DNA of 22,306 nucleotides from CAZTLE01 sp964614415 (GCA_964614415.1 CAZTLE010000052.1:1-22306), one strand, 5' to 3'; counted from the stretch's first letter, positions 1-7,439 are shown. Notes: generated by a model from the letters alone, not told the origin. Program-made: numbers and translations.

Positions 1-6
1 ACCATT

Positions 7-104
7 AACCTGAAACATGCAACCTGAAACCTGTAACAAATTAGAACATAGAAAATAGAAAAGAGAGGAAAGAACCAAGAACCAGGAATCAAGATGCAAG
101 ACTC
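7..104 (-). repeat. heptanucleotide-phased repeat array, 14 units
   Basis: Cutting the sequence every 7 bases from position 7 gives 14 consecutive units that nearly all begin with AA, TA or AG: for example AACCTGA (7 and 21), AACCTGT (28), TAGAAAA (49 and 56), AAGAACC (70 and 77) and AGGAATC (84). Read on the minus strand the units end in TT, CT or TC. They are the same words as in the plus-oriented arrays at 7314-7679 and 14406-14687, so this is an inverted member of the same family. It lies downstream of the stop of the minus-strand gene at 264. No function is known to me. Confidence 0.8.
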
Positions 105-117
105 AAATCAATACTAA

Positions 118-147
118 ACAAATCAACGAAAAACAAATCAACGAAAA
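118..147. repeat. tandem duplication of a 15-bp unit
   Basis: ACAAATCAACGAAAA occurs twice in direct contact (118-132 and 133-147). It lies between the two heptad arrays of the 1-263 intergenic region and does not follow their 7-bp phase. Confidence 0.85.
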
Positions 148-175
148 ATGAATAAACTCAACATTCAACACTTAG

Positions 176-238
176 AACCTGCAACCTGTAACCTGTAACA
201 AATTAGAACAAAGAAAATAGAGAACAGAGAATAGACCG
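176..238 (-). repeat. heptanucleotide-phased repeat array, 9 units
   Basis: This is a second copy of the array at 7-104. From 176 the 7-base units include AACCTGC, AACCTGT (183 and 190), AACAAAT, TAGAACA, AAGAAAA and TAGAGAA. Positions 181-226 match 19-64 with about four mismatches in 46 bases. The rest of 1-263 contains no gene that I can support. Confidence 0.8.
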
Positions 239-263
239 GAGAAAACCAACCTAATCCCTCACC

Positions 264-3200
264 TCAATCCTCATCGAGTATGATCGCAGGTAGGTTGAGT
301 GATTTGTACATTTCGTTATAGGCACTCATCTCGGTGTTTATAATAGCATCGCGCTCGTTCTTATACACCTGCCAGTCGTTCATTAGATCGGTAAAGCGTT
401 CTTTGGCACCCTGGGTGACTTTAGGGTCTGCCTGATCTATATACCCGGCAAGCTGAATAAGTTGTGCATTGAGTTTATTATTAAAGTTGATCACATCCTG
501 AAACGTCTTTTGCTTCGCCTGAATCAGATTTTCCTCCCAACTGTTAATGCGCTTTGTCAATTCCTTTCCTCTTTCCAATAGGGGTTTGGCGTCGTCATTA
601 TCCTTTAGAAGTTTGGCGTAACCGTCCAGTTGTGTTTTGGCAGAACGCATTTGATTCACGGATTTGTGCATATCCCGAATGGTATTTTCGATCGCGACAA
701 GCATATCCTGTTGTTCAGCAAAGTCCTGAGGGGAGGCATCAATAGCCGGATTCGGAAGAATGGTAGCTGTCGTCTCTACGCTTTCTCCGTCCAGCGTTAA
801 TCGTAAGGTGTAATTCCCCGGTGCCACGCTCGACCCGGAAAGTCCTCCAAATACAAATACCTTATTCACAGCAGGTAAGGCCTCTCTGTTGAAGTCCCAT
901 GTAAATCGGTTATACCCCTTCTTCGCCGGTAGCACTTGAGGCCTTGGAGGTCCTCCCGGCCATGACTTAAAGTCTTTCGGCTTTTTATTCGTGTAGGTTC
1001 TTATGACGTCTGTGCCTTGTAGTACCTCCAACTTTAAATCCAGGGTATCGGCGTCCTTGTCCAAGTAATAGTCGAAAGTCACACCGCTTCTCGGATTTTG
1101 CCCCTGGCCTGTTGCCCGGGAAGTGCCACCGAAGATGCGATAGGAATCTTTAGGTTTAAACAGTTTATGTGACGTACTGGATGCCGTCATACCCTGAAGC
1201 ACGCCGAGGTCATCTAAAATCCAGAATCCGCGCCCCGATGTTGCCGCTATCAGATCATTATCCTGAATGGTAAGGTCATTAATGGCTACAACGGGTAAAT
1301 TCAGGGTTAAGCGTTGCCAATGGGCACCGTCATCATTAGAGACATACAGTCCTGTTTCGGTACCGGCATAGAGCAGGCCTTTTCGTTTTTTATCGGCTCT
1401 TACCACTCTCGTAAATCCGTTAGGGTCGTCAAGGCCATTTACAATTTTGGTCCAGGACTGCCCATAATTAGTTGTTTTGAACACATACGAACTGAGATCC
1501 TGGGATTTGTATCGCATGACAACCACATAGGCCGTCGCAGGATCATGTTCGGAAATATCAATACTGTTGATGATTCCATCCGAAATACCGCTAGGTGTAA
1601 TATTCTCCCAACTACCGCCGCCATTTCTGGTAATATGCAACAGGCCGTCATCGTTACCTGCATAGAGCACACCTTCCTCATGTTGGGACTCTACCAAAGC
1701 GGTGAGCGTATTGTAATTTTCTCCCCCGGCCGCTTCGTTGGTATACGGACCGCCCCCCGGGCCATGCTTGTCCTTCTCATCTTTGGTAAGATCTGGGCTT
1801 ATCACTGTCCAGCTCGTTCCGCCATCGGTAGTCTTGAAAACAACATTCCCCGCGTGATAAATGGTCGTGCGGTCGTGTGGCGAAGTTATGATAGGCGCAT
1901 TCCAGTTGTAGCGGTATTTGGAGTCTTTAGGCGCAATACTCAGTCCTAATTCCGGGTATTCTTTAATGGCTTTTTGTTCTCTTGAGGTTTTTGTCCATTT
2001 GCTGATGTTCCCCTGGTAGGTACCACCATACACGACTTCCGGATCATCGGGATCGAAAGCGATAAAAGCACTTTCCCCTCCGGCTACGGAATACCAGTCC
2101 TTCCAGTCGATACCGCCGTCATTGGTGCGGCTGGCAATGGCAATGGCTGAATTATCCTGCTGACCGCCATACACGTGATAGGGCACCTGATTATCAGCAA
2201 TTACACGATAGAACTGGGCAGTAGCTTGATTTTGCTGGGTACTCCAACTCTTTCCACCGTTAAATGAAATATTCGCACCACCGTCATTCGAATTAATGAG
2301 ATTGGTATTGTCGTACGGATTGATCCACAAATGGTGATTATCGCCGTGTGGAACGGGAATGTTGGTAAAGCTCTTCCCTCCGTCAATGGATTTCATCACC
2401 GGAGCGTTTAGTACGTACACGACGTTCTCATTTTGCGGATCGGCAAAAATCTCCATATAGTACCAAGACCGCGCTATGTTGACGCGATCGCTGTTAACCT
2501 GTTTCCATTTTTTTCCACCGTCATCCGATCGATACACTCCACCTTTTTTACCCTCGGCTTCGATAACAGCAAATACGCGTTCCGGGTTTGCCCGGGATAC
2601 CGAAATACCGGATTTACCGAAATCCTCCGGCAGACCGGCCTTCATTTTGTTCCAGGTATCACCACCATCGGTGGATTTATACAATCCCGAATGCTCCCCT
2701 CCGGACTCTATGATCCACGGGTAACGGCGATGCTGCCACATGGAAGCGTATAAGATCCGCGGATTGTGCATGTCCATGGATAAGGAAGAGGCCCCCGTAG
2801 TGTTATTGACATACAGCACCCTTTCCCAATTCTTACCGCCATCCACGGTTCGATAAATCCCTCGCTCCTCTGAAGGCGCATATTGAGCACCCTGTGCCGA
2901 CACATAAATAATGTCCGGATTTGTTGGGTGTATGATCACGTCCGAAATATGACGCGTGTTCTCCAGTCCTATATGTTCCCATGTTTTTCCTGCGTCCATA
3001 GACTTGTAAACACCGTCTCCCATCGAGGTCATCACGCCACGAGCCGCATGTTCTCCCATACCGACAACCACAATGTTGATATCACTTTCGGAAACTGCAA
3101 TGGCTCCCACAGATCCGGTTTTAAAGAATTTGTCTGAAACATTCTTCCAGGTAATACCGTCATCTGTAGTTTTAAAAACACCGCCGCCGGTAGAACCCAT

Positions 3201-3407
3201 ATAATAGGTGTGGGGCTTGCCTATTACGCCTGTAGAAGCAACACTTCGCCCTCCTCTAAACGGACCAATATTTCGCCATTTTATGCCATGAAACAGGGAA
3301 TCGGTTAGTTTGATGACGGGCTCGGTGGTTCTCTTTTTTCTGTTCTGCGCTTGATGGGTTGCAGGTAGTAATAACAAGCAAATAGCGAGGAGTTTTAGCG
3401 TTTTCAT
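264..3407 (-). CDS. secreted sortilin/VPS10-like Asp-box beta-propeller protein
   Basis: A 1047-residue exported protein. The start is supported by a signal peptide (MKTLKL, a Leu-rich core, cleavage probably after HQAQ near residue 21). The body carries about eleven Asp-box (BNR) motifs of the S/T-x-D-x-G-x-T/S-W type, including TTDDGITW near residue 80, SMDAGKTW near 136, TVDGGKNW, STDGGDTW, SDDGGKKW, TTDGGTSW and SNDDGAHW. These are the hallmark of seven- to ten-bladed sialidase/sortilin propellers. A beta-sandwich-like stretch follows, then a charged helical C-terminal region (about 900-1035). Bacteroidota genomes often label such proteins glycosyl hydrolase or VPS10 domain protein. I see no glycosidase active site, so a binding or scaffold role outside the cytoplasm is as likely. 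No T9SS C-terminal domain is evident. The 154-codon gene at 3441 lies 33 bp upstream on the same strand. Confidence 0.9.
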   Translation of the reverse strand: MKTLKLLAICLLLLPATHQAQNRKKRTTEPVIKLTDSLFHGIKWRNIGPFRGGRSVASTGVIGKPHTYYMGSTGGGVFKTTDDGITWKNVSDKFFKTGSVGAIAVSESDINIVVVGMGEHAARGVMTSMGDGVYKSMDAGKTWEHIGLENTRHISDVIIHPTNPDIIYVSAQGAQYAPSEERGIYRTVDGGKNWERVLYVNNTTGASSLSMDMHNPRILYASMWQHRRYPWIIESGGEHSGLYKSTDGGDTWNKMKAGLPEDFGKSGISVSRANPERVFAVIEAEGKKGGVYRSDDGGKKWKQVNSDRVNIARSWYYMEIFADPQNENVVYVLNAPVMKSIDGGKSFTNIPVPHGDNHHLWINPYDNTNLINSNDGGANISFNGGKSWSTQQNQATAQFYRVIADNQVPYHVYGGQQDNSAIAIASRTNDGGIDWKDWYSVAGGESAFIAFDPDDPEVVYGGTYQGNISKWTKTSREQKAIKEYPELGLSIAPKDSKYRYNWNAPIITSPHDRTTIYHAGNVVFKTTDGGTSWTVISPDLTKDEKDKHGPGGGPYTNEAAGGENYNTLTALVESQHEEGVLYAGNDDGLLHITRNGGGSWENITPSGISDGIINSIDISEHDPATAYVVVMRYKSQDLSSYVFKTTNYGQSWTKIVNGLDDPNGFTRVVRADKKRKGLLYAGTETGLYVSNDDGAHWQRLTLNLPVVAINDLTIQDNDLIAATSGRGFWILDDLGVLQGMTASSTSHKLFKPKDSYRIFGGTSRATGQGQNPRSGVTFDYYLDKDADTLDLKLEVLQGTDVIRTYTNKKPKDFKSWPGGPPRPQVLPAKKGYNRFTWDFNREALPAVNKVFVFGGLSGSSVAPGNYTLRLTLDGESVETTATILPNPAIDASPQDFAEQQDMLVAIENTIRDMHKSVNQMRSAKTQLDGYAKLLKDNDDAKPLLERGKELTKRINSWEENLIQAKQKTFQDVINFNNKLNAQLIQLAGYIDQADPKVTQGAKERFTDLMNDWQVYKNERDAIINTEMSAYNEMYKSLNLPAIILDED

Positions 3408-3440
3408 TTGGTGGTTTTTGGTTGGTGATATAGGATGGTT

Positions 3441-3905
3441 TTATTCGTTGAGTTCTTTCCAGCATTTTTGAACTTCCCGTTCCACTTCTTTTTCCATTTT
3501 GGGCAACTCGTTCAGGATCCAATCTTTACTTTCCCGGGTCAAATAGTCTTTGTTTTCTTTTAGTTTGAATTCCATAGCACGTTGGATTAATGGAATTAGC
3601 TCTTCAGTTTCAGTAGTTCCATTGGCAAAGTTGGGACCGATCAAATAACCTAAAATGTCCTTCTCATAGGCTGGTTTGTAATATAAAATGTACGTCACAA
3701 TCGGAAAATAGAAGTAGAAGACACTGTTGGTATTCGATCCGTAGCGGATTTTGTTGCATTCTGAAATCAGCAATTCAGATTGGGCTTCAGATGTATTGAA
3801 GTCTAATTGGGACAGCAGTTCATACGTCCTTTTCGCGCCCTGGTTGATTTCCCCCATTCTTTTCAGATCTGAAAATGCTTTTTCAAATTCCGACCTGATT
3901 TTCAT
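3441..3905 (-). CDS. hypothetical protein, 154 aa
   Basis: I do not recognise this protein. The frame opens further upstream at a TTG (3932), but the first ATG at 3903-3905 (MKIRSEFEKAF) is the better start. It appears soluble, with a hydrophobic, Tyr/Phe-rich middle segment (FYFYFPIVTYILYY) too aromatic and short to be a clear transmembrane helix. The C-terminus is strongly charged and helical (KEVEREVQKCWKELNE). There is no signal peptide. It ends 33 bp before the start of the Asp-box protein and could share its transcript. Its 5' side runs towards the assembly gap at 3992, so upstream elements may be missing. Confidence 0.65.
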   Translation of the reverse strand: MKIRSEFEKAFSDLKRMGEINQGAKRTYELLSQLDFNTSEAQSELLISECNKIRYGSNTNSVFYFYFPIVTYILYYKPAYEKDILGYLIGPNFANGTTETEELIPLIQRAMEFKLKENKDYLTRESKDWILNELPKMEKEVEREVQKCWKELNE

Positions 3906-3991
3906 ATTCTTTATCCGGTTTAAGATTCTCAAGTAGTTACCAATTTCATTCAGCGCGCAACGCTCGAATAAAGTTAGCTATTTATTTTTTT

Positions 3992-4001
3992 NNNNNNNNN
4001 N
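3992..4001. other. assembly gap (10 Ns)
   Basis: Ten consecutive Ns follow an A/T-rich run. The fixed length of ten suggests a placeholder rather than a measured distance. The promoter of the gene ending at 3441, and anything between it and sucC, may be incomplete. The flanking bases (3906-3991 and 4002-4123) hold no gene I can support. Confidence 0.98.
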
Positions 4002-4123
4002 CCTGAACCCTATAGACGATGACCGCCTCCTTTATTCAGATAAGCTGTTTCATGGCATTTTTACGCAATCTGAGTCAATTATAATTTTAAAACTTCAGTG
4101 AAACAAAATCACCCAACATTTCC

Positions 4124-4131
4124 TATTTTTG
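4124..4131 (+). promoter_or_regulatory. candidate -7 element of sucC promoter
   Basis: TATTTTTG matches the Bacteroidota -7 consensus TANNTTTG, 29 bases before the sucC ATG. I see no clear TTG at the usual -33 spacing, so the call rests on the -7 box alone. Confidence 0.5.
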
Positions 4132-4160
4132 TGCAGCCAAAAATTTAGGATAAGTACATT

Positions 4161-5351
4161 ATGAATCTACACGAATACCAAGGAAAGGAAATACTACAAA
4201 GTTTTGGAGTTCAGATACAACGCGGAATCGTTGCAACTACCCCTGCTGAAGCCGTTGACGCAGCCAAAAAGCTCACCGAAGAAACCGGTACGAGCTGGCA
4301 CGTTGTAAAAGCACAGGTACACGCCGGTGGCCGTGGAAAGGGTGGCGGAATTAAACTCGCCAAGAATTTGGAAGAAGTAGAATCATATGCTAACGATATC
4401 ATCGGGATGCATCTCATCACCCCGCAAACCAGTGCTGAAGGGAAACTTGTAAACCAGGTATTGATCGCAGAGGATGTGTATTATCCCGGAGATTCGGAAC
4501 CTAAAGAATTTTATATGAGTGTCCTGCTGGATCGTTCCAAAGGACGTAACATGATCATGTACTCTACTGAAGGAGGTATGGATATCGAAGCCGTTGCCGA
4601 AGAGACACCACATCTTATCTTCACGGAAGAGGTTGATCCTGCTACAGGATTGCTTCCCTTCCAGGCAAGACGCGTTGCCTTTAATCTGGGGCTTAGCGGA
4701 CAGGCCTTTAAGCAAATGGTAAAATTTGTGAATGCCTTGTATACGGCCTATATCAAATCGGACGCATCCCTGTTCGAGATCAACCCGGTATTGAAAACAA
4801 GTGACGATAAGGTAATCGCTGTGGATGCCAAAGTAACTATAGACGACAACTCCTTATTCCGTCATAAGGACTACGCCGAGATGCGTGACATTCGTGAGGA
4901 GAACCCGGTAGAGGTGGAGGCCAAGGCTGTTGGGCTCAGCTATGTTGACCTTGAAGGAAATGTAGGCTGTATGGTAAACGGCGCCGGGCTGGCGATGGCT
5001 ACCATGGACCTTATTAAGCAGGCAGGTGGTGAACCGGCCAACTTTCTAGATGTAGGTGGTACAGCCGATGCCGAACGCGTAGAGACTGCTTTCAATATTA
5101 TTCTGAAAGATCCTAATGTAAAAGCCATCCTGGTAAATATCTTCGGAGGTATTGTGCGTTGTGACCGCGTAGCACAGGGAATTGTGGATGCCTACAAGAA
5201 CATAGGGACGATCAATGTACCTATCATAGTCCGTTTGCAAGGAACGAACGCAGACATTGCCAAGGAACTTATCGATAATAGCGGATTGGATGTACACAGT
5301 GCTGTGGAGTTTCAGGAAGCTGCCGACAAAGTTCAGGAGGTACTGGCTTAA
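4161..5351 (+). CDS. sucC: succinyl-CoA synthetase (ADP/GDP-forming) subunit beta
   Basis: The protein has 396 residues, close to the usual length of about 390. SucC pairs with the alpha subunit SucD to convert succinyl-CoA, phosphate and ADP (or GDP) into succinate, CoA and ATP (or GTP) in the TCA cycle, in the cytoplasm. Visible hallmarks are the N-terminus MNLHEYQGKEIL, the ATP-grasp segment VKAQVHAGGRGKGGGIKLA (about residues 49-67), EINPVL (about 210), VGCMVNGAGLAMATMD and the C-terminal ILVNIFGGIVRCDRVA. The start is supported by the conserved N-terminus and an AGGAT 10 bases upstream. No sucD follows: a terminator comes next, so the alpha subunit must be encoded elsewhere. Confidence 0.98.
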   Translation: MNLHEYQGKEILQSFGVQIQRGIVATTPAEAVDAAKKLTEETGTSWHVVKAQVHAGGRGKGGGIKLAKNLEEVESYANDIIGMHLITPQTSAEGKLVNQVLIAEDVYYPGDSEPKEFYMSVLLDRSKGRNMIMYSTEGGMDIEAVAEETPHLIFTEEVDPATGLLPFQARRVAFNLGLSGQAFKQMVKFVNALYTAYIKSDASLFEINPVLKTSDDKVIAVDAKVTIDDNSLFRHKDYAEMRDIREENPVEVEAKAVGLSYVDLEGNVGCMVNGAGLAMATMDLIKQAGGEPANFLDVGGTADAERVETAFNIILKDPNVKAILVNIFGGIVRCDRVAQGIVDAYKNIGTINVPIIVRLQGTNADIAKELIDNSGLDVHSAVEFQEAADKVQEVLA

Positions 5352-5378
5352 TTGAAAAGTAAAACATCAATATACCGG

Positions 5379-5403
5379 CCCCGTCATTTTTGGCGGGGTT
5401 TTG
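5379..5403 (+). terminator. intrinsic terminator of sucC
   Basis: CCCCG (5379-5383) pairs with CGGGG (5394-5398) around a ten-base loop and is followed by a T-rich tail. It ends the sucC transcript 28 bases after the stop and separates sucC from the RNA candidate downstream. Confidence 0.8.
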
Positions 5404-5457
5404 CATTTACGATCATATTGCCCCGTTCGTTACATATATTCCCCGCTTATTACTTTT

Positions 5458-5629
5458 CCCTTTCGCCATACCCAGGGTCGGCGTATGTTTGAACTGTCTA
5501 TTCGTTGGAGTAGTTCATCAATAGACAGGTTATGGTTTGGAAATGGTTATGCATTTCTTACCTGATTTATCAGCTAGTGAGCTGTAGGTATGGCGAAAGG
5601 GAGGCAGAGGTGCCTCCCTTTATTTTTTT
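5458..5629 (+). ncRNA. candidate structured non-coding RNA (6S-like or unknown class)
   Basis: In the 414-bp gap after sucC, a perfect 14-bp closing stem joins CCCTTTCGCCATAC (5458-5471) to GTATGGCGAAAGGG (5588-5601). Inside are a 9-bp stem CTGTCTATT/AATAGACAG (5494-5502/5520-5528, 17-base loop), GAAATG/CATTTC (5540-5545/5552-5557) and CAGCT/AGCTG (5571-5575/5580-5584). A strong terminator ends the element. I see no protein frame here. The size (about 170 nt), closing stem and own terminator recall 6S RNA, but a branched interior is not the usual 6S rod. It lacks the SRP RNA core motif and a tRNA-like end, and is too short for RNase P or tmRNA. No confident promoter is visible; weak candidates are TATATTCC (5435) and TACTTTTC (5451). 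Class assignment is open. Confidence 0.6.
5596..5629 (+). terminator. strong intrinsic terminator ending the RNA candidate
   Basis: AAAGGGAGGC (5596-5605) pairs perfectly with GCCTCCCTTT (5612-5621) around a six-base loop, followed by ATTTTTTT. Its first six bases (5596-5601) are also the 3' end of the RNA's 14-bp closing stem, so the two helices compete. Confidence 0.9.
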
Positions 5630-5765
5630 CCCAAAAGTTAAGAAATCAGAATACCACGTTAATTATCCGTTAAATAGGTGGTTAAGCCGTAACATTCTTT
5701 TCCCTTAGGCAGTCTATTAGGCATATCAAGCATTTATCATTTATCAATCAATTAAAACAACAGCT

Positions 5766-6104
5766 ATGAAAAAAGTAAAAGTAATGTTAGTAGCAACAGC
5801 GTTGCTAATCGGAAGTTTGGCCTCTGCAGCCACAGTAACTAACCCTGTTAACGATCCTGCCACCAGTGCAGAGATTGGAGAACTCCTAAAGGACCCAGGT
5901 TTTGAAGTTAACAATGAACTCACTGCAATGGTGACATTCATGATCAACGACGATCAGGAACTTGTTGTACTTTCTGTTGACACAGATAACTACGATCTGG
6001 AGCGATTTGTAAAGAGTCGTTTGAACTACAAAAAAGTAGATACCAGTTTGGAGGAGGGTAAAGCGTATATGGTTCCCGTCCGAGTAATTTCGGAAGAAAG
6101 CTAA
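5766..6104 (+). CDS. small exported protein, 112 aa, TonB-C-like fold possible
   Basis: This begins with a signal peptide (MKKVKVMLVATALLIG, cleavage likely after SLASA near residue 21). The mature part is about 90 residues. Its core, ELTAMVTFMINDDQELVVLS followed by FVKSRLNYKKVD and MVPVRVI, reads like the small periplasmic TonB C-terminal-like proteins common in flavobacteria, where a beta strand ending in VVLSVD is followed by a helix and two strands. No TonB-type membrane anchor or proline-rich region is present. I infer a periplasmic protein of unknown role. It lies 136 bases after the terminator of the RNA candidate and has its own terminator, so it is probably monocistronic. Confidence 0.85.
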   Translation: MKKVKVMLVATALLIGSLASAATVTNPVNDPATSAEIGELLKDPGFEVNNELTAMVTFMINDDQELVVLSVDTDNYDLERFVKSRLNYKKVDTSLEEGKAYMVPVRVISEES

Positions 6105-6130
6105 TCAATCTTTAAAAGAATGCGACGTGT

Positions 6131-6160
6131 CCCGCTGGTTTCGATCAGCGGGATTTTTTT
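6131..6160 (+). terminator. intrinsic terminator after small exported protein
   Basis: CCCGCTG (6131-6137) pairs with CAGCGGG (6146-6152) around an eight-base loop, followed by A and seven Ts. Confidence 0.9.
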
Positions 6161-6237
6161 GATTTGTGGGGTGGCTTCCGACTAATAATCTTGTCTCATA
6201 TTTTTAAAATTCAGAGTTTTCACTTAGTATTGTGCTC

Positions 6238-6636
6238 ATGAATTCAGAACACAACAAATCCCTTATTAGTGACCTCATTGTATTAGCTCAGGCAGACGCC
6301 AAAGTAACGGAGGCCGAATACCATTTCATACTTCGGGTAGCCGAGCGCATGGAATTGACGAGTACCGATGTGGATGAGTTGTTTTTGGATCCTAAACCTT
6401 CCAAACCGATCTTTAGCGAGTTGGAGCGCATCACGCATTTTCACAAGCTCGTACTACTTATGAATGTAGACAGGGAAGCCCACGCCAACGAAGTGGCCGC
6501 CATTCGCAACTTCGGTCTTAAGATGGGAATACGCCCCGGAGTTATGGATCAGGTGCTGTTACAGATGGATCAGCATGAAGATCGTGTGATTCCAGCCCAG
6601 GATCTCATCAGGATTTTCCAGGCGTACTACAACTAA
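6238..6636 (+). CDS. TerB-like helical protein, 132 aa
   Basis: A soluble all-helical protein. The pattern SLISDLIVLAQADAKVTEAE, then FILRVAERMEL and later NVDREAHANEVAAIRNFGLKMGI, follows the TerB/DjlA-type fold: two helical halves, each with an acidic loop (ADAKVTEAE, NVDREAHANE) suited to metal binding. The frame also contains a GTG six bases upstream (6232), but ATG at 6238 (MNSEHNK) is the more natural start. The family name comes from tellurite-resistance operons, but no other ter gene is present, so resistance should not be inferred. It is flanked by a terminator on the left and putative hsp20 control sites on the right. Confidence 0.8.
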   Translation: MNSEHNKSLISDLIVLAQADAKVTEAEYHFILRVAERMELTSTDVDELFLDPKPSKPIFSELERITHFHKLVLLMNVDREAHANEVAAIRNFGLKMGIRPGVMDQVLLQMDQHEDRVIPAQDLIRIFQAYYN

Positions 6637-6671
6637 TCAGGACAATTCGTCAGCCGTTTTTTTCAAAATCA

Positions 6672-6684
6672 GGACAAAATGTCC
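6672..6684 (+). promoter_or_regulatory. candidate operator GGACA-N3-TGTCC before hsp20
   Basis: GGACA (6672-6676) and TGTCC (6680-6684) form a perfect inverted repeat. The 11-mer AATCAGGACAA occurs here (6667-6677) and again 32 bases upstream (6635-6645), where it is followed by TTCGTC. That suggests two related sites about three helical turns apart. No matching regulator is known to me. Confidence 0.4.
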
Positions 6685-6694
6685 GTGATTCTGC

Positions 6695-6742
6695 TTTGGA
6701 ATTCTATTTGCTTATATGAGTGAAAAAATGTCGAATTCCAAA
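6695..6742 (+). promoter_or_regulatory. 10-bp inverted repeat spanning the hsp20 promoter region
   Basis: TTTGGAATTC (6695-6704) is matched by its exact complement GAATTCCAAA (6733-6742) after 28 bases, ending 12 bases before the hsp20 ATG. It could be a split operator or an RNA hairpin in the 5' leader. It does not match the CIRCE heat-shock element. Confidence 0.45.
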
Positions 6743-6754
6743 TACTAAAATCGT

Positions 6755-7189
6755 ATGAAAACAGTTAAAAGAAATAACATCTGGTTCCCATCATTATGGA
6801 ATGAATTTTTTGCTGATAACCGATTGGATGTGCCTAATTATGAAACTTTTAGCGTTCCAGCCGTAAATATTCAGGAAAATTTCGCGAACTTTGCCATTCA
6901 ACTGGCAGCGCCAGGTTTGAAAAAGGAAAATTTTGCTATTGAAGTCGAAGACAATGTATTGAAAGTTTCTGCTGAAGTAACGACCAATACAGAAAAATCC
7001 GACGAAAAAGAAAAAAGTAAGTTCACCCGCAAGGAGTTTAACTACAGCAGCTTTACGCGCTCTTTCACTTTGCCCGAAACGGTACATGTGGATGAGATCA
7101 ATGCAGCCTATGAAGATGGTGTGCTTACCATTACTCTTCCCAAGAAAGAAGAGGAGAAGATATCTAAGAAAATGGTTGAGATTTCATAA
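6755..7189 (+). CDS. Hsp20/alpha-crystallin family small heat-shock protein
   Basis: A 144-residue ATP-independent cytoplasmic chaperone that holds unfolding proteins. Visible features are the short N-terminal arm ending near VPAVNIQE (residues 35-42), the alpha-crystallin domain (about 37-135) with IQLAAPGLKKENFAIEVEDN and FTRSFTLPETVHVDEINAAY, and the conserved strand YEDGVLTITLPK, the A-x-x-x-n-GVL motif of the family. A lysine/glutamate-rich insertion (EKSDEKEKSKF) lies in the loop before the swapped strand. The extreme C-terminus is short (KKMVEIS) with no obvious I-x-I anchor. The gene stands alone with its own terminator. Heat or stress control is likely from the family and the inverted repeats upstream. 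Confidence 0.95.
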   Translation: MKTVKRNNIWFPSLWNEFFADNRLDVPNYETFSVPAVNIQENFANFAIQLAAPGLKKENFAIEVEDNVLKVSAEVTTNTEKSDEKEKSKFTRKEFNYSSFTRSFTLPETVHVDEINAAYEDGVLTITLPKKEEEKISKKMVEIS

Positions 7190-7222
7190 TTGAAATTTAA
7201 TTTGGTTAGTTAGTTGAAAATG

Positions 7223-7259
7223 ACCGCGTGCTACTCAATCGGCGCGCGGTTTCTTTTTT
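7223..7259 (+). terminator. intrinsic terminator of hsp20
   Basis: ACCGCGTGC (7223-7231) pairs with GCGCGCGGT (7242-7250), nine pairs with one G-T wobble, followed by TTCTTTTTT. Confidence 0.85.
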
Positions 7260-7313
7260 GGATGAATTGAAAGATTCAAAATTCAAGATTGAAAGATTCA
7301 AGGATTGAAGTCA

Positions 7314-7439
7314 TGTATCCTGATTCCTTGTTCTTGGTTCTTGGTTCTTTTTTCTCTTCTCTCTTTTCTATGTTCTGATTGTTTAAAGTTGCAGGTTACA
7401 AGAGTCGCATTTGGAGTTTGAAGTTTGGACCCTGAGCTT
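7314..7439 (+). repeat. heptanucleotide-phased array, 18 units
   Basis: Reading in sevens from 7314 gives 18 units, most ending in CT, TT or CC. They include TGATTCC (7321), TGGTTCT (7335 and 7342), CTTCTCT (7356), ATGTTCT (7370), GATTGTT (7377), GCAGGTT (7391), TGGAGTT (7412) and TGAGCTT (7433). The phase holds for 126 bases. The right part overlaps copy A of the 149-bp duplication. Confidence 0.8.

Noticed and set aside
1314..1949. 211-codon open frame antisense to the Asp-box protein
   Set aside because: It lies wholly within a well-supported gene on the other strand, and its product has no recognisable domain or signal.
264..3407. Sialidase activity for the Asp-box protein
   Set aside because: Asp boxes are structural. 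The catalytic Arg triad and FRIP motif of sialidases are not evident.
4161..5351. Missing sucD as a sign of gene loss or rearrangement
   Set aside because: A clean terminator follows sucC, and separate sucC and sucD loci are plausible in this group. A window of this size cannot show loss.
5458..5629. SRP RNA, tmRNA or RNase P RNA as the identity of the structured RNA
   Set aside because: The SRP core (GGAA-type tetraloop with AGCAG) is absent, there is no tRNA-like acceptor end, and the length is far below RNase P or tmRNA.
6238..6636. Tellurite-resistance function from the TerB-like fold
   Set aside because: No terC, terD or related gene is nearby, and stand-alone TerB-like proteins are common. 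Only the fold is supported.
6695..6742. CIRCE element for HrcA control of hsp20
   Set aside because: The arms TTTGGAATTC/GAATTCCAAA and the 28-base spacing do not match TTAGCACTC-N9-GAGTGCTAA.
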